DNA of 64,000 bases. It comes from Buttiauxella brennerae ATCC 51605 (GTDB lineage Bacteria > Pseudomonadota > Gammaproteobacteria > Enterobacterales > Enterobacteriaceae). The stretch lies in NCBI RefSeq assembly GCF_001654925.1, contig NZ_LXER01000035.1, forward strand, positions 62,001-126,000. Reading direction: 5' to 3'. The notes under the pieces are model-generated. The model did not search any database. It had not been told where the DNA came from and was given only the letters and a program-made list of their open reading frames with translations. The translations under genes and the position numbers were made by a program. Shown here one piece after another: positions 17,860 through 27,067 of this stretch; position 1 is the first letter of the stretch, and each line of letters starts with the position of its first letter.

Positions 17860-19230
17860 TTAACGATGATAAAGCGGCAGCCAAAGCACTAATCGCAATC
17901 CACCCAACGGGCTGTCATCGGCTTTCACCCAGCCACGATGTTGCTGAACGGCAGTTTCGACAATCGCTAACCCCAGACCGGTACCACCAGATTCGCGATC
18001 GCGCGCTTCATCTGTGCGGTAGAACGGACGGAATATTTGTTCACGATCTTCCGGGCTCACGCCTGGGCCATCATCATCTACCGTGACAGTAATGCCTTGA
18101 TTATCCACGGAGAAATTAACGGCAATTTTCGTGTGCGAATAACGTAATGCGTTACGGACAATATTTTCCAGCGCACTTTCCAGTGAGTTCGGGTTGCCGT
18201 ACATCAGCCACGGGCCAGGCGGGTAGGTCACTTCGAGTGATTTACCCATTTGCTCCGCTTCGAAAGCCGCGTTATCCAGCACTTCAGACCAGATCTGATT
18301 GGCTTTCATTGTCTCACTCGCCAGCGCATTTTTTTGCTGATTGCGGGACATAACCAACAGGTCGTTGATCATACCGTCCAGACGCTGAGCTTCGGTTTCG
18401 ATACGTTCCAGTTCTTTGCTTTCACCGGTTTTACGTCGCAGCAATGCTGTGCCTAATTGCAGGCGCGTCAATGGGGTACGCAATTCGTGAGAGATATCGG
18501 ACAACAGCCGTTGCTGGCTTGTCATCATTCTTTCCAGCGCGGTAATCATCTGGTTAAAGCTGGCGCCGGCTGCGAGAAATTCTTGCGGCCCGGATTCGAG
18601 TTCAGGGTGCTGACGCAAATTCCCCTGGGCTACTTCATCCGCAGCATTTTTCAACTTACGCGCTGGTTTTGCCAGGCTCCACGCCAGCCATAACAGCAGC
18701 GGTGAACTGACCAGCATGGTGACGATGAGTAACAGTAAAGGTCTATCAAACAGCAGGTTAATAAAATCAGATTGGGAGTTACTTGCAGGGCGAATCAGGT
18801 AGAGCTGGTAGTTATCTTCGCCATCTCGCACGGAGAATGGCCCTACCAATTCGACACGACCATATTTTTTCTTTTGCGGATGATCCGAGTTATCGGACTG
18901 GCCGATAAAGTTACGAATGATCTGCATTTCATTGCGCTGGGCGCCAATCACTCGCCCTTCGCTGGTCACAAGTAATAAACGCTGTCCCGGTGGTGCCCAT
19001 TTATCAATGGCCCGGAACAAACGACGCCACCACATCAGGTCGTTGGGTGGATCGTTTTCAAGTTCCGCTTCGACATGCTGTTCAATCATGATGCCTTGAC
19101 GTTGCTCATTCTCCATCAATTCGGTCATTTGACGCGAATCCAGTTTAGGCAGCATCAGCACTAGCATCAGCACTAACGCCAACGTCAACCAGAAGATGGC
19201 AAAAATACGCGCGGTAAGGCTACTTATCAT
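17860..19230 (-). CDS. cpxA: Envelope stress sensor histidine kinase CpxA
   Basis: Inner-membrane kinase and phosphatase that senses misfolded envelope proteins and controls CpxR. 456 residues: membrane helix 1 (about 8-28), periplasmic sensor domain, helix 2 near 165-187, HAMP linker, the H-box 'SDISHELRTPLTRLQLG' with the phosphorylated histidine near residue 248, and the ATPase boxes 'NALRYS', 'DDDGPGV' and 'GGTGLGLAI'. The ATG overlaps the cpxR stop by 4 bases. A terminator follows. Confidence 0.97.
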   Translation of the reverse strand: MISSLTARIFAIFWLTLALVLMLVLMLPKLDSRQMTELMENEQRQGIMIEQHVEAELENDPPNDLMWWRRLFRAIDKWAPPGQRLLLVTSEGRVIGAQRNEMQIIRNFIGQSDNSDHPQKKKYGRVELVGPFSVRDGEDNYQLYLIRPASNSQSDFINLLFDRPLLLLIVTMLVSSPLLLWLAWSLAKPARKLKNAADEVAQGNLRQHPELESGPQEFLAAGASFNQMITALERMMTSQQRLLSDISHELRTPLTRLQLGTALLRRKTGESKELERIETEAQRLDGMINDLLVMSRNQQKNALASETMKANQIWSEVLDNAAFEAEQMGKSLEVTYPPGPWLMYGNPNSLESALENIVRNALRYSHTKIAVNFSVDNQGITVTVDDDGPGVSPEDREQIFRPFYRTDEARDRESGGTGLGLAIVETAVQQHRGWVKADDSPLGGLRLVLWLPLYHR

Positions 19231-19925
19231 GAAGCAGACACCATCAGGTAGCCGCGGCCACGTAATGTTTTAAACCACGGATGCCCATCTTTACGGTCCG
19301 GCAATTTACGACGCAAATTGGAAATATGCATGTCGATTGCGCGGTCGAAAGGTGTCAGGCGTTTACCCAGAACTTCCTGGCTTAAATGTTCGCGTGAAAC
19401 CACCTGACCCAGATGCTGTGCCAGCAAATAGAGCAGGGTGAATTCAGTCCCGGTCAAATCCAGTGCCTGTCCATCAAAGCTTGCTTCCTGACGTCCAGGA
19501 TTCAGGCTTAAACCGTCAACTTCGACAGTCGGTGAGCCACTGTCACTGTTTTGTTGCTGCTCGCTCCAGTGTGAACGACGCAAAATAGCGCGTATACGGG
19601 CCACCAGTTCACGATCGTTGAATGGTTTAGGCAGATAGTCATCTGCACCCAGTTCAAGGCCCAGCACGCGATCGAGCTCACTTCCTCGCGCTGTTAGCAT
19701 AATGACTGGGGTCTGGTGTGATTGACGCAACTCTTTCAACGTATCAATGCCATTTTTCTTCGGCATCATTACGTCGAGCAATAAAAGGTCAATGGTGTCA
19801 TCAAGGAGCTCCAACGCTTGTTCACCGTCGTGGGCAACAATTACGTTAAAACCTTCCATGTCGAGCAGTTCCTTTAACAGGGAAGTAAGCTCTCGGTCAT
19901 CATCAACTAGCAGAATTTTATTCAT
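19227..19925 (-). CDS. cpxR: Envelope stress response regulator CpxR
   Basis: OmpR-class regulator of envelope folding factors. 232 residues as in E. coli. The receiver domain has the acidic pair D8-D9, the phosphorylated D51 in 'LLLLDVMMP' and K101 in 'DYLPKPF'; the C-terminal winged helix ends 'FKTLRGRGYLMV'. Divergent from cpxP, sharing a spacer with a CpxR box. Confidence 0.98.
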   Translation of the reverse strand: MNKILLVDDDRELTSLLKELLDMEGFNVIVAHDGEQALELLDDTIDLLLLDVMMPKKNGIDTLKELRQSHQTPVIMLTARGSELDRVLGLELGADDYLPKPFNDRELVARIRAILRRSHWSEQQQNSDSGSPTVEVDGLSLNPGRQEASFDGQALDLTGTEFTLLYLLAQHLGQVVSREHLSQEVLGKRLTPFDRAIDMHISNLRRKLPDRKDGHPWFKTLRGRGYLMVSAS

Positions 19926-19980
19926 TGTTAAATTACCTCCGAGGCAGAAATTACGTCATCAAGGCGAGCTAATCTATGAC

Positions 19981-19995
19981 TTTACGTTGTTTTAC
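19981..19995 (-). promoter_or_regulatory. CpxR box (cpxP/cpxR spacer)
   Basis: TTTACGTTGTTTTAC, which on the minus strand reads GTAAA-N5-GTAAA, an exact match to the CpxR consensus. It lies 80 bases upstream of the cpxP start and 56 bases from cpxR, placed to activate cpxP and to autoregulate cpxRA. Confidence 0.9.
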
Positions 19996-20075
19996 ACCCC
20001 CTGACGCTAGTTTGCAGCGGGAATCGTAGACTGAATCTCGTTGAATCGCAGCACAGATGATATCAGGAGCAAGTG

Positions 20076-20588
20076 ATGCGCAATGTTACCGCTGCCGTCA
20101 TGGCCTCTACATTGACTCTGGTAACCCTGGCTTGCCAGGCCAGAGACTTACCGGCCAGCGATAACTGGTACCAGGGCGGTGAAGGTTTAGTGAAGCGTAA
20201 TAACCTTCAGAGCCACATGTTCGAGGGAATAAACCTTACCGAACAACAGCGCCAACAAATGCGCGATCTAATGCAACGGGCACGGCATGATAGCCCACCC
20301 GTGAATGTAAGCGAAATGGAGACCATGCATAATCTGGTCATCGCTAATAATTTTGATGAAACGGCAGTGCGTGCCCAGGCTGAAAAAATGGCACAAGAAC
20401 AAGTGGCTCGCCAGGTTGAAATGGCGAAAGTACGCAACCAAATGTACCGCTTGTTAAGTCCTGAGCAACAGGCCGTTTTAAATGACAAACACCAACAGCG
20501 CATGGATCAGTTCCGTGAACTGGCGGACCTGCAACAGATGTCTTCGATGCAGGCACTGAGTAGTAGCAGTAAGCGTAGTAACCAGTAA
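20076..20588 (+). CDS. cpxP: Periplasmic Cpx inhibitor and adaptor CpxP
   Basis: Spy/CpxP-family periplasmic protein that dampens CpxA and delivers misfolded pilins to DegP. From the ATG at 20076 the protein is 170 residues (166 in E. coli); AGGAG lies 6 bases upstream, whereas the in-frame GTG at 20073 would be too close. The signal peptide ends near 'CQARD'. Two LTxxQ repeats are seen: '[13 protein letters not shown]' and the variant '[13 protein letters not shown]'. The N-terminal mature region is the most diverged part. The 3' end runs directly into CpxQ. Confidence 0.95.
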   Translation: MRNVTAAVMASTLTLVTLACQARDLPASDNWYQGGEGLVKRNNLQSHMFEGINLTEQQRQQMRDLMQRARHDSPPVNVSEMETMHNLVIANNFDETAVRAQAEKMAQEQVARQVEMAKVRNQMYRLLSPEQQAVLNDKHQQRMDQFRELADLQQMSSMQALSSSSKRSNQ

Positions 20589-20597
20589 CAAACCCTG

Positions 20598-20655
20598 TTT
20601 TCCTTGCCATAGACACCATCCCTGTCTTCCCCGCCTTAACCGGCGGGTTTTTTTT
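20598..20655 (+). ncRNA. cpxQ: CpxQ small RNA from the cpxP 3' end
   Basis: 58 bases beginning TTTTCCTTGCCATAGACACC and ending with a CCCGCC-TTAA-GGCGGG hairpin and eight T, just after the cpxP stop. This is the size, seed and terminator layout of CpxQ, which RNase E cuts from cpxP mRNA and which with Hfq represses inner-membrane and envelope proteins. The 5' seed segment looks unchanged from E. coli as I recall it; the terminator stem is a different sequence with the same shape. It also ends the cpxP transcript. Confidence 0.85.
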
Positions 20656-20712
20656 GCCTGAAGGTTCGGATGAATCCGCTATACTAGCCAGCAATCATTC
20701 GCTGGAGCCCCT

Positions 20713-21615
20713 ATGAATCAACAATATGGGAAGCTGGTCAGCCGTGCGGCAATTGCTGCGACGGTAATGGCATCGCTGTTACTTTTGATCAAGATTTTCG
20801 CCTGGTGGTATACCGGTTCGGTCAGTATTCTGGCGGCATTGGTGGATTCGCTGGTGGACATTGCTGCATCGCTGACTAACCTTCTTGTCGTGCGTTACTC
20901 ACTGCAACCTGCGGATGAAGAACATACTTTTGGCCATGGCAAAGCGGAATCACTGGCCGCACTCGCTCAAAGTATGTTTATTTCTGGCTCAGCGCTGTTC
21001 CTGTTCTTGACCGGATTCCAGCATTTAGCCGAGCCGTCGCAGATGAAGCAGCCGTTAGTCGGTGTGGTGGTTACAGTTATTGCATTATTTAGCACACTGA
21101 TACTTGTGACTTTCCAGCGCTGGGTTGTTCGGAAGACACAAAGCCAGGCAGTCCGGGCAGATATGCTTCATTATCAGTCTGATGTTATGATGAACGGAGC
21201 AATTCTGGTTGCTCTGGCACTGTCCTGGTATGGCTGGCACCGTGCAGATTCAATATTTGCGTTAGGGATCGGCGTCTATATTTTATATAACGCGATTCGT
21301 ATGGGGCATGAGGCAGTGCAGTCTCTGCTAGACCGTGCATTACCCGATGACGAACGTCAGGCAATTATTGATATCATCAATGCATGGCCCGGTGTGAAAG
21401 GGGCGCATGATTTACGTACGCGGCAGTCAGGGCCGACCCGCTTTATTCAAGTTCATATCGAAATGGAAGACAATCTCCCGCTGGTTCAGGCGCATGTGAT
21501 TGCCGAACAAGTGGAACAAGCGATTTTACGTCGTTTCCCTGGGTCAGATGTGATTATTCACCAGGACCCCTGCTCGGTTGTTCCGACGCAGCAGCAAGGC
21601 CATTTTGAGCTTTAA
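20713..21615 (+). CDS. fieF: Cation-efflux pump FieF (ferrous iron/zinc)
   Basis: Proton-coupled exporter of the cation diffusion facilitator family in the inner membrane. 300 residues, as E. coli FieF. Six membrane helices, with the zinc-site pairs D45 and D49 in helix 2 ('LVDSLVD') and H153 and D157 in helix 5 ('HYQSDVMMN'), then a cytoplasmic domain from about 210 with histidines near 230-285. Encoded alone between cpxP and pfkA. Confidence 0.96.
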   Translation: MNQQYGKLVSRAAIAATVMASLLLLIKIFAWWYTGSVSILAALVDSLVDIAASLTNLLVVRYSLQPADEEHTFGHGKAESLAALAQSMFISGSALFLFLTGFQHLAEPSQMKQPLVGVVVTVIALFSTLILVTFQRWVVRKTQSQAVRADMLHYQSDVMMNGAILVALALSWYGWHRADSIFALGIGVYILYNAIRMGHEAVQSLLDRALPDDERQAIIDIINAWPGVKGAHDLRTRQSGPTRFIQVHIEMEDNLPLVQAHVIAEQVEQAILRRFPGSDVIIHQDPCSVVPTQQQGHFEL

Positions 21616-21679
21616 ATATTCGTTATAAAAGTCAGACGTAGTCGATGTTTTTTGGATAAAGTACGACTTATGGCCTGAC

Positions 21680-21693
21680 CTGAATCAATTCAG
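21680..21693. promoter_or_regulatory. Cra (FruR) operator upstream of pfkA
   Basis: CTGAATCAATTCAG, a perfect palindrome fitting the Cra consensus TGAAnC-GnTTCA. It lies 15 bases before a TATACT -10 element at 21708-21713, where a repressor would block RNA polymerase. Cra represses pfkA in E. coli. Confidence 0.75.
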
Positions 21694-21798
21694 CAAGAAG
21701 CGGTTGTTATACTATTTGTAGCAAAGTCGACGCCTCGGCATGCCGCAGGCCGTTTCCGGCAACAGGATTAATTTGCATTCAAAAGTTCAGAGGTAGTC

Positions 21799-22761
21799 AT
21801 GATCAAAAAAATTGGTGTGTTGACGAGTGGCGGTGATGCGCCGGGTATGAACGCTGCGATTCGTGGTGTTGTGCGTGCAGCATTGTCGGAAGGCCTGGAA
21901 GTCGTAGGTGTTTATGATGGTTATCTGGGACTTTATGAAGACCGCATGGTGAATCTGGACCGCTACAGCGTGTCCGATATGATTAACCGTGGCGGCACAT
22001 TCCTGGGTTCCGCTCGTTTCCCGGAGTTCCGTGATGAGAAAATCCGTGAAGTCGCTATCGAGAATTTGAAAAAACGCGGTATTGATGCGCTGGTTGTTAT
22101 CGGCGGCGACGGTTCCTATATGGGTGCGATGCGTCTGACCGAAATGGGCTTCCCATGCATCGGCCTGCCGGGCACCATTGATAACGATATCAAAGGCACC
22201 GATTACACTATCGGTTTCTTCACCGCTCTGGAAACAGTCGTGGAAGCAATCGACCGCCTGCGTGACACCTCTTCCTCCCACCAGCGTATTTCTATCGTGG
22301 AAGTGATGGGTCGTTACTGTGGCGACCTGACCTTAGCGGCGTCTATTGCCGGTGGTTGCGAGTTTGTTGTTCTGCCAGAAGTTGAGTTTAATCGCGAAGA
22401 CCTGGTTGAAGAAATCAAAGCGGGTATCGCTAAAGGTAAAAAGCACGCAATCGTCGCTATTACTGAGCACATCTGCGACATCGACGAACTGGCTCAATAT
22501 ATCGAGACGGAAACTAAACGCGAAACACGCGCTACCGTTTTGGGCCACATTCAGCGCGGTGGTTCACCGGTTGCTTACGATCGCATTCTGGCTTCCCGCA
22601 TGGGCGCTTACTCTATCGAGCTCCTGCAGCAAGGCCACGGCGGTCGTTGCGTAGGCATTCAGAATGAGAAGCTGGTTCACCATGACATCATCGACGCTAT
22701 CGAAAACATGAAGCGTCCGTTCAAAGGTGATTGGCTGGATTGCGCTAAGAAACTGTACTAA
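21799..22761 (+). CDS. pfkA: 6-phosphofructokinase 1
   Basis: ATP-dependent phosphorylation of fructose 6-phosphate, the committed step of glycolysis. 320 residues. '[16 protein letters not shown]' near residue 8 binds ATP, 'GTIDNDI' near 124-130 contains the catalytic D127, and '[10 protein letters not shown]' near 165 is the substrate site. AGAGGT precedes the ATG. A Cra operator and a strong terminator bracket it. Confidence 0.98.
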   Translation: MIKKIGVLTSGGDAPGMNAAIRGVVRAALSEGLEVVGVYDGYLGLYEDRMVNLDRYSVSDMINRGGTFLGSARFPEFRDEKIREVAIENLKKRGIDALVVIGGDGSYMGAMRLTEMGFPCIGLPGTIDNDIKGTDYTIGFFTALETVVEAIDRLRDTSSSHQRISIVEVMGRYCGDLTLAASIAGGCEFVVLPEVEFNREDLVEEIKAGIAKGKKHAIVAITEHICDIDELAQYIETETKRETRATVLGHIQRGGSPVAYDRILASRMGAYSIELLQQGHGGRCVGIQNEKLVHHDIIDAIENMKRPFKGDWLDCAKKLY

Positions 22762-22782
22762 TTCACGAGCAGTGAAAATTGA

Positions 22783-22805
22783 AGCCGGGGCAACCCGGCT
22801 TTTTG
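22783..22805 (+). terminator. pfkA terminator
   Basis: AGCCGGG-GCAA-CCCGGCT followed by a T-run, 21 bases after the stop. Confidence 0.92.
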
Positions 22806-22815
22806 TTGTCTGTTA

Positions 22816-22942
22816 TATACCCGTCATACTTCAAGCCGCATCTTTGTTGTCTACGTTCACTCACCCTAATCACTTAGTTTACTAAGCTCATCGGGACTCG
22901 TTCTCTTGCCACCGCGATGCAACTCGAATTATTTTGGGTATA
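22816..22942. repeat. ERIC element 2, pfkA-sbp spacer
   Basis: 127-base element from TATACCCGTCATACTTCAAG to CGAATTATTTTGGGTATA, very like elements 1 and 3. It starts 10 bases after the pfkA terminator. Confidence 0.93.
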
Positions 22943-23038
22943 TGCTCGATTGTTATAGCCAATCTTTTTTTATTCTTTAATGAATGGTTAAATTTCTGGC
23001 ACGCTGCTTTTATCAAATCTGATTAAAGAGAGCGAAAA

Positions 23039-24028
23039 ATGAATAAGTGGGGAGTTGGACTTACATTACTGTTGGCGTCTACAAGTGTATTAGCGAAAGA
23101 CATTCAGTTACTTAATGTCTCTTACGATCCCACTCGCGAACTTTATGACGAGTATAACAAGGCGTTCAGTGCTCACTGGAAACAACAAACCGGTGATAAC
23201 GTGGTGGTTCGCCAGTCTCACGGCGGCTCAGGCAAACAAGCGACATCCGTTATCAACGGTATCGAAGCTGACGTGGTGACTTTGGCTCTGGCCTACGACG
23301 TGGACGCCATCGCTGAACGCGGTCGTATCGACAAAAACTGGATTAAACGCCTGCCAGACAACTCCGCACCTTACACTTCGACCATCGTTTTCCTGGTGCG
23401 CAAAGGCAACCCGAAACAAATTCATGACTGGAATGACCTGATTAAACCGGGCGTTTCTGTTATCACGCCGAACCCTAAAAGTTCAGGCGGTGCACGCTGG
23501 AACTATCTGGCAGCCTGGGGCTACGCTCTGCATCACAACAACAACGATCAGGCCAAAGCGCAGGATTTCGTGAAAGCGCTGTATAAGAACGTTGAAGTGT
23601 TGGATTCAGGTGCTCGCGGTTCAACCAGTACTTTTGTTGAGCGTGGTATCGGCGACGTGCTGATTGCCTGGGAAAACGAAGCGTTCCTGGCGACCAACGA
23701 GTTAGGTAAAGACAAGTTTGAAATCGTCACGCCGAGCGAGTCGATTCTTGCTGAGCCTACTGTTTCAGTCGTAGATAAAGTGACAGAGAAGAAAGGCACT
23801 CAGAAAGTGGCTGAAGAGTACCTGAAATACCTTTATTCCCCGCAAGGTCAGGAAATTGTAGCCAAAAACTACTATCGCCCACGCAATGCTGAAGTGGCGA
23901 AGAAGTATGAAAACGTCTTCCCTAAACTTAAATTGTTCACCATCGATGAAGAGTTTGGCGGTTGGGCGAAAGCCCAGAAAGAGCACTTCGCCAATGGCGG
24001 AACTTTCGACCAGATTAGTCAGCGTTAA
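23039..24028 (+). CDS. sbp: Sulfate-binding periplasmic protein
   Basis: Binding protein for the CysTWA sulfate ABC importer; its own transporter genes are elsewhere. 329 residues, with a signal peptide ending at A19 before '[16 protein letters not shown]'. The motif '[20 protein letters not shown]' supplies main-chain amides and serines that hold sulfate. Transcribed alone, between an ERIC element and its own terminator. In E. coli it is under CysB; I did not find a convincing CysB site by eye. Confidence 0.97.
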   Translation: MNKWGVGLTLLLASTSVLAKDIQLLNVSYDPTRELYDEYNKAFSAHWKQQTGDNVVVRQSHGGSGKQATSVINGIEADVVTLALAYDVDAIAERGRIDKNWIKRLPDNSAPYTSTIVFLVRKGNPKQIHDWNDLIKPGVSVITPNPKSSGGARWNYLAAWGYALHHNNNDQAKAQDFVKALYKNVEVLDSGARGSTSTFVERGIGDVLIAWENEAFLATNELGKDKFEIVTPSESILAEPTVSVVDKVTEKKGTQKVAEEYLKYLYSPQGQEIVAKNYYRPRNAEVAKKYENVFPKLKLFTIDEEFGGWAKAQKEHFANGGTFDQISQR

Positions 24029-24036
24029 GTTTTACA

Positions 24037-24060
24037 ACGGCCCCGAAAGGGGCCGTTTTG
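24037..24060 (+). terminator. sbp terminator
   Basis: ACGGCCCC-GAAA-GGGGCCGT then TTTTG, 8 bases after the sbp stop. Confidence 0.93.
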
Positions 24061-24123
24061 CTTTTGAGACCACCGTAGTTTGCGTTACGCTGAGCAGCCC
24101 TCTCACTGTGTCTGAGGTTTTGT

Positions 24124-24882
24124 ATGCTGCTGCGCCGTCGTACGATAATTCTCTTTATCCTTTTGTTAGCTGTTGTCGCAGTATGTGGGTTTAGTCTCCG
24201 GCAATATCTGCATCACCCGGATGCGCTTTGGCGTATCGTCAGCCAGCAATGTGTTCCCCATCAGCGCGACAACCACAACCCAGAGCCTTGTACCAAAGTA
24301 GATCTGCAATCGGGGCTCGTATTGCTGAAAGATATTAACGGCCCGCTGCAATATCTGCTGTTGCCGACAGCAAAAATGAAAGGCATGGAAAGCCCTGATT
24401 TATTGCAGCCAAAAACCGCTAACTTCTTCTGGCTTGCCTGGCAAGAACGCAATGTGATGAGCCAGCGTCGGGGAACTCAAGTTCCTGATAACGCCATTTC
24501 TCTCACCATTAATTCCACGACTGGGCGTACCCAGAATCAATTACACATCCATATTTCTTGTCTCAGGGCTGATGTGCGTGGCCAGATAAACCAGTATGTC
24601 GATAGTCTGAACAGCCAATGGCAGGCGTTCCCGGAGCCATTGGCTGGGAATAAGTACATTGCAAGAAAGGTCAGTGAAACAGAGTTTTCGCAACGTGGCC
24701 CATTTATGCTGCTGGCCTCTCAGGTTCCGCAGGCGCGCGATCAGATGGGGCGTTACAGTCTGGCGATGGCGAAATTGCCAGGTGGGGAGTGGATAGCGTT
24801 GGCGACGGAGCGGAATTTACTGCGTCTGAATCTGGCCTCTGCCGAACAGCTACAAGATCACGATTGCGGATTACTGAAATAA
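24124..24882 (+). CDS. cdh: CDP-diacylglycerol diphosphatase
   Basis: Hydrolyses CDP-diacylglycerol to phosphatidate and CMP at the inner membrane. 252 residues (251 in E. coli), with an N-terminal membrane anchor at about 5-26. The catalytic HIT-like motif is 'QLHIHISC' after 'NSTTGRTQN', conserved in form, while much of the rest is diverged from E. coli. Encoded alone, with its end facing tpiA across a shared hairpin. Confidence 0.93.
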   Translation: MLLRRRTIILFILLLAVVAVCGFSLRQYLHHPDALWRIVSQQCVPHQRDNHNPEPCTKVDLQSGLVLLKDINGPLQYLLLPTAKMKGMESPDLLQPKTANFFWLAWQERNVMSQRRGTQVPDNAISLTINSTTGRTQNQLHIHISCLRADVRGQINQYVDSLNSQWQAFPEPLAGNKYIARKVSETEFSQRGPFMLLASQVPQARDQMGRYSLAMAKLPGGEWIALATERNLLRLNLASAEQLQDHDCGLLK

Positions 24883-24909
24883 AAAAGGCCCTGCCGGAGC
24901 AGAGCCTTA
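24881..24909 (-). terminator. tpiA terminator (facing cdh)
   Basis: On the minus strand AGGCTCTGC-TCCG-GCAGGGCCT followed by a T-run. It lies between the convergent cdh and tpiA stops and may act in both directions, more strongly for tpiA. Confidence 0.82.
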
Positions 24910-24928
24910 ATATCTTCAAGCGAGAAAC

Positions 24929-25696
24929 TTACGCTTTTTTCGCTTCAGCTGCAGCTTTAACGATAACTGCAAATGCATCAGCTTTCAGAGATGCACCGCC
25001 AACCAGCGCGCCGTCGATGTCTGGCTGAGCAAACAGCTCTGCTGCATTTTTATCGTTTACGGAACCGCCATACTGGATGATCACTTGTTCAGCAACGTTC
25101 GCATCAGCTTTAGCGATATGGTCACGAATGAATTTGTGAACTGCCTGAGCTTGAGCAGGAGTTGCTGATTTGCCAGTACCGATTGCCCATACTGGTTCGT
25201 AAGCTATTACAACGCCTTCGAATGCGCTTGCGCCCTGAGTTTTCAGAACTGCATCAATCTGACGTGCGCAAACTTCTTCAGTTTTGCCCGCTTCGTTTTC
25301 TGCTTCAGTTTCACCGATGCAAAGAACTGGGATCAGGCCAACTTCTTTCAGAATGGCGAATTTCTTAGCGATCAGCTCGTCAGACTCGGCGTGGTAAGTA
25401 CGACGCTCGGAGTGACCGATGATGATGTATTTAGCACCAACATCTTTCAGCATCTCGGCAGAAACTTCGCCAGTGAATGCGCCAGACAGGTTCAGGTCTA
25501 CGTTCTGGGCACCAAGAATGATGTGGCTACCGGAAGCTGCGTGTTTAGCCAGGTCCAGGTACATTGTTGGAGGAGCGATAGCAACGCCACAGCCAGCAAC
25601 GCCAGCCAGTTCTTTGCGTAAGCCAGCAATCAGCTCGTGTACCATGTGCTTGCTGCCGTTCAGTTTCCAGTTACCCATCACCAAAGGATGTCGCAT
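24929..25696 (-). CDS. tpiA: Triosephosphate isomerase
   Basis: Interconverts dihydroxyacetone phosphate and glyceraldehyde 3-phosphate. From the ATG at 25696 it is 255 residues as in E. coli, starting '[14 protein letters not shown]'; the longer open frame adds 28 unrelated residues and is rejected. Catalytic parts: 'GNWKLNG', H95 in 'IGHSERR' and E167 in '[11 protein letters not shown]'. Upstream there is an ERIC element between tpiA and yiiQ. Confidence 0.98.
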   Translation of the reverse strand: MRHPLVMGNWKLNGSKHMVHELIAGLRKELAGVAGCGVAIAPPTMYLDLAKHAASGSHIILGAQNVDLNLSGAFTGEVSAEMLKDVGAKYIIIGHSERRTYHAESDELIAKKFAILKEVGLIPVLCIGETEAENEAGKTEEVCARQIDAVLKTQGASAFEGVVIAYEPVWAIGTGKSATPAQAQAVHKFIRDHIAKADANVAEQVIIQYGGSVNDKNAAELFAQPDIDGALVGGASLKADAFAVIVKAAAEAKKA

Positions 25697-25768
25697 CTTA
25701 ATTCTCCACAAGGTCAAACTAATAAAAGAATTGCTGCCACTTAGGGCAGCATGGTCTGTGAAACAGTA

Positions 25769-25895
25769 TATACCCGACATACTTCAAGTTGCATCTTTGT
25801 TGGCTGCGATCACTCACCCTAATCACTTACTTTTGTAAGCTCATAGGGATTTATGCTCTTGCCGCCGCGTTGCAACTCGAATTATTTTGGGTATA
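25769..25895. repeat. ERIC element 3, tpiA-yiiQ spacer
   Basis: 127-base element from TATACCCGACATACTTCAAG to CGAATTATTTTGGGTATA, in the same orientation as elements 1 and 2. It fills most of the spacer between yiiQ's stop and the tpiA start. Confidence 0.93.
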
Positions 25896-25931
25896 GAGAC
25901 TCAGCAGGCGAAAGGCTTTGCTTTTTGTCAT

Positions 25932-26531
25932 TTATTCGCCGTTGTTGAGTGTTTCAGATAGCGTCAGCTTAATCGGTTCAACTGCGAAGGTAAGCCCTTT
26001 TTCGCCGTTATCAGCGACAACATAGCGAATCGCGCCATCTGTTTGTGCGTAATAACGTTTGTTCTTCCCATCGCTTAGCAATTTGGTGAGTTTTGCCATG
26101 CTTTGCGCTTTTGAAAGCGACGAAGTAAAGGTGCGAATCAGTGCTGCCATATATTCAGAAGCTTTTGCGCGTGCCGCTTTTTGTTCTGGCCCTTGAATGG
26201 GCAACCACGTTATCTGGATAGACTTTATCTTCAGCGTGCCGCGCTCTAATGCGCTGGATGTATAAAGGTTTTCGTTGATTTTACTGGCTGCACGCATCAG
26301 ATTAGCTTCATCGGTACTGGACTCGATGGCGCGAAATTCGTTGATCGGCAACGTCGGGTTTGCGGCGTTAAACTTCTCCCGAAACTGCGTAATGTTCATA
26401 TCGAACGTTGGCGCTCCCGCCAGTAAATATGGCGCGGCCTGTAGCGTTGAGGTGGAGTCTGAAGGCGGATCGGCCCACACCACCGCAGCGGGTAGCGTCA
26501 GTAAAGCCAGAGCTGCAAACAGATGTCTCAT
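25932..26531 (-). CDS. yiiQ: Periplasmic DUF1454 protein YiiQ
   Basis: From the ATG at 26531, preceded by AGGAG 9 bases away, the product is 199 residues, equal to E. coli YiiQ. A signal peptide of about 20 residues ends at 'VVWADP'. The mature domain keeps the family blocks 'PYLLAGAPTFD', 'NEFRAIESS', 'SIQITWLPIQGPEQKAA' and 'RYVVADNGEKGLTFAVEPI'. A longer frame upstream is not conserved. Function unknown; likely periplasmic. Confidence 0.9.
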   Translation of the reverse strand: MRHLFAALALLTLPAAVVWADPPSDSTSTLQAAPYLLAGAPTFDMNITQFREKFNAANPTLPINEFRAIESSTDEANLMRAASKINENLYTSSALERGTLKIKSIQITWLPIQGPEQKAARAKASEYMAALIRTFTSSLSKAQSMAKLTKLLSDGKNKRYYAQTDGAIRYVVADNGEKGLTFAVEPIKLTLSETLNNGE

Positions 26532-26645
26532 CGACACATTCTCCTGTGAATTCTGCATTCCGATTAAATCGGCATTCCGTTGGCTTGTCAAAACCCGGCT
26601 TAGCCAGGGTACACTACGGCGCTAAACAATAAAATGGACCTTACC

Positions 26646-27065
26646 ATGACCATACAGCAATGGCTGTTCTCTTTTAACGGACGTATTGGACGCCGTGACT
26701 TCTGGATTTGGATTGGCGTTTGGTTAATCGCGCTGATCATTCTCTTCACCCTCGCGGGTGCTGAAATTATGCCTTATTCCACCGCCGGTTTCTTTTTATC
26801 GGGCTCATTGATACCGACGGCCGCCGTAATTGTGAAACGTCTGCACGATCGTAATAAAAAAGGTTGGTGGGCGCTGCTGTTTATTCCTGCATGGCTGCTG
26901 TTGGCCGGCAACTGGGAAACATTCGGCACTTTGGCACAATGGGGGCTCGGGCGTTTTATTCCGACACTGATTCTGGTGATGATTATCATGGACCTGGGCG
27001 CATTTGTTGGCACCCAGGGTGAAAACAGATTTGGCAAAGATACCATTGAAGTGAAGTACCGCTAA
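26646..27065 (+). CDS. yiiR: DUF805 inner-membrane protein YiiR
   Basis: 139 residues from the ATG at 26646 ('MTIQQWLFSF'), matching the family start; a second ATG 12 bases earlier has no ribosome binding site. 'GRIGRRDFWIWIG' and 'VKRLHDRNKKGWW' are the DUF805 signatures, and about four membrane helices are visible. Function unknown. Divergent from yiiQ and convergent with fpr, with only 2 bases between their stops; in E. coli yiiS and uspD lie in that gap. Confidence 0.9.
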   Translation: MTIQQWLFSFNGRIGRRDFWIWIGVWLIALIILFTLAGAEIMPYSTAGFFLSGSLIPTAAVIVKRLHDRNKKGWWALLFIPAWLLLAGNWETFGTLAQWGLGRFIPTLILVMIIMDLGAFVGTQGENRFGKDTIEVKYR

Positions 27066-27067
27066 CG

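Noticed and set aside
25697-25780. 28-codon N-terminal extension of tpiA
   Set aside because: Overlaps the ERIC end and is unrelated to triosephosphate isomerase; the ATG at 25696 is standard.
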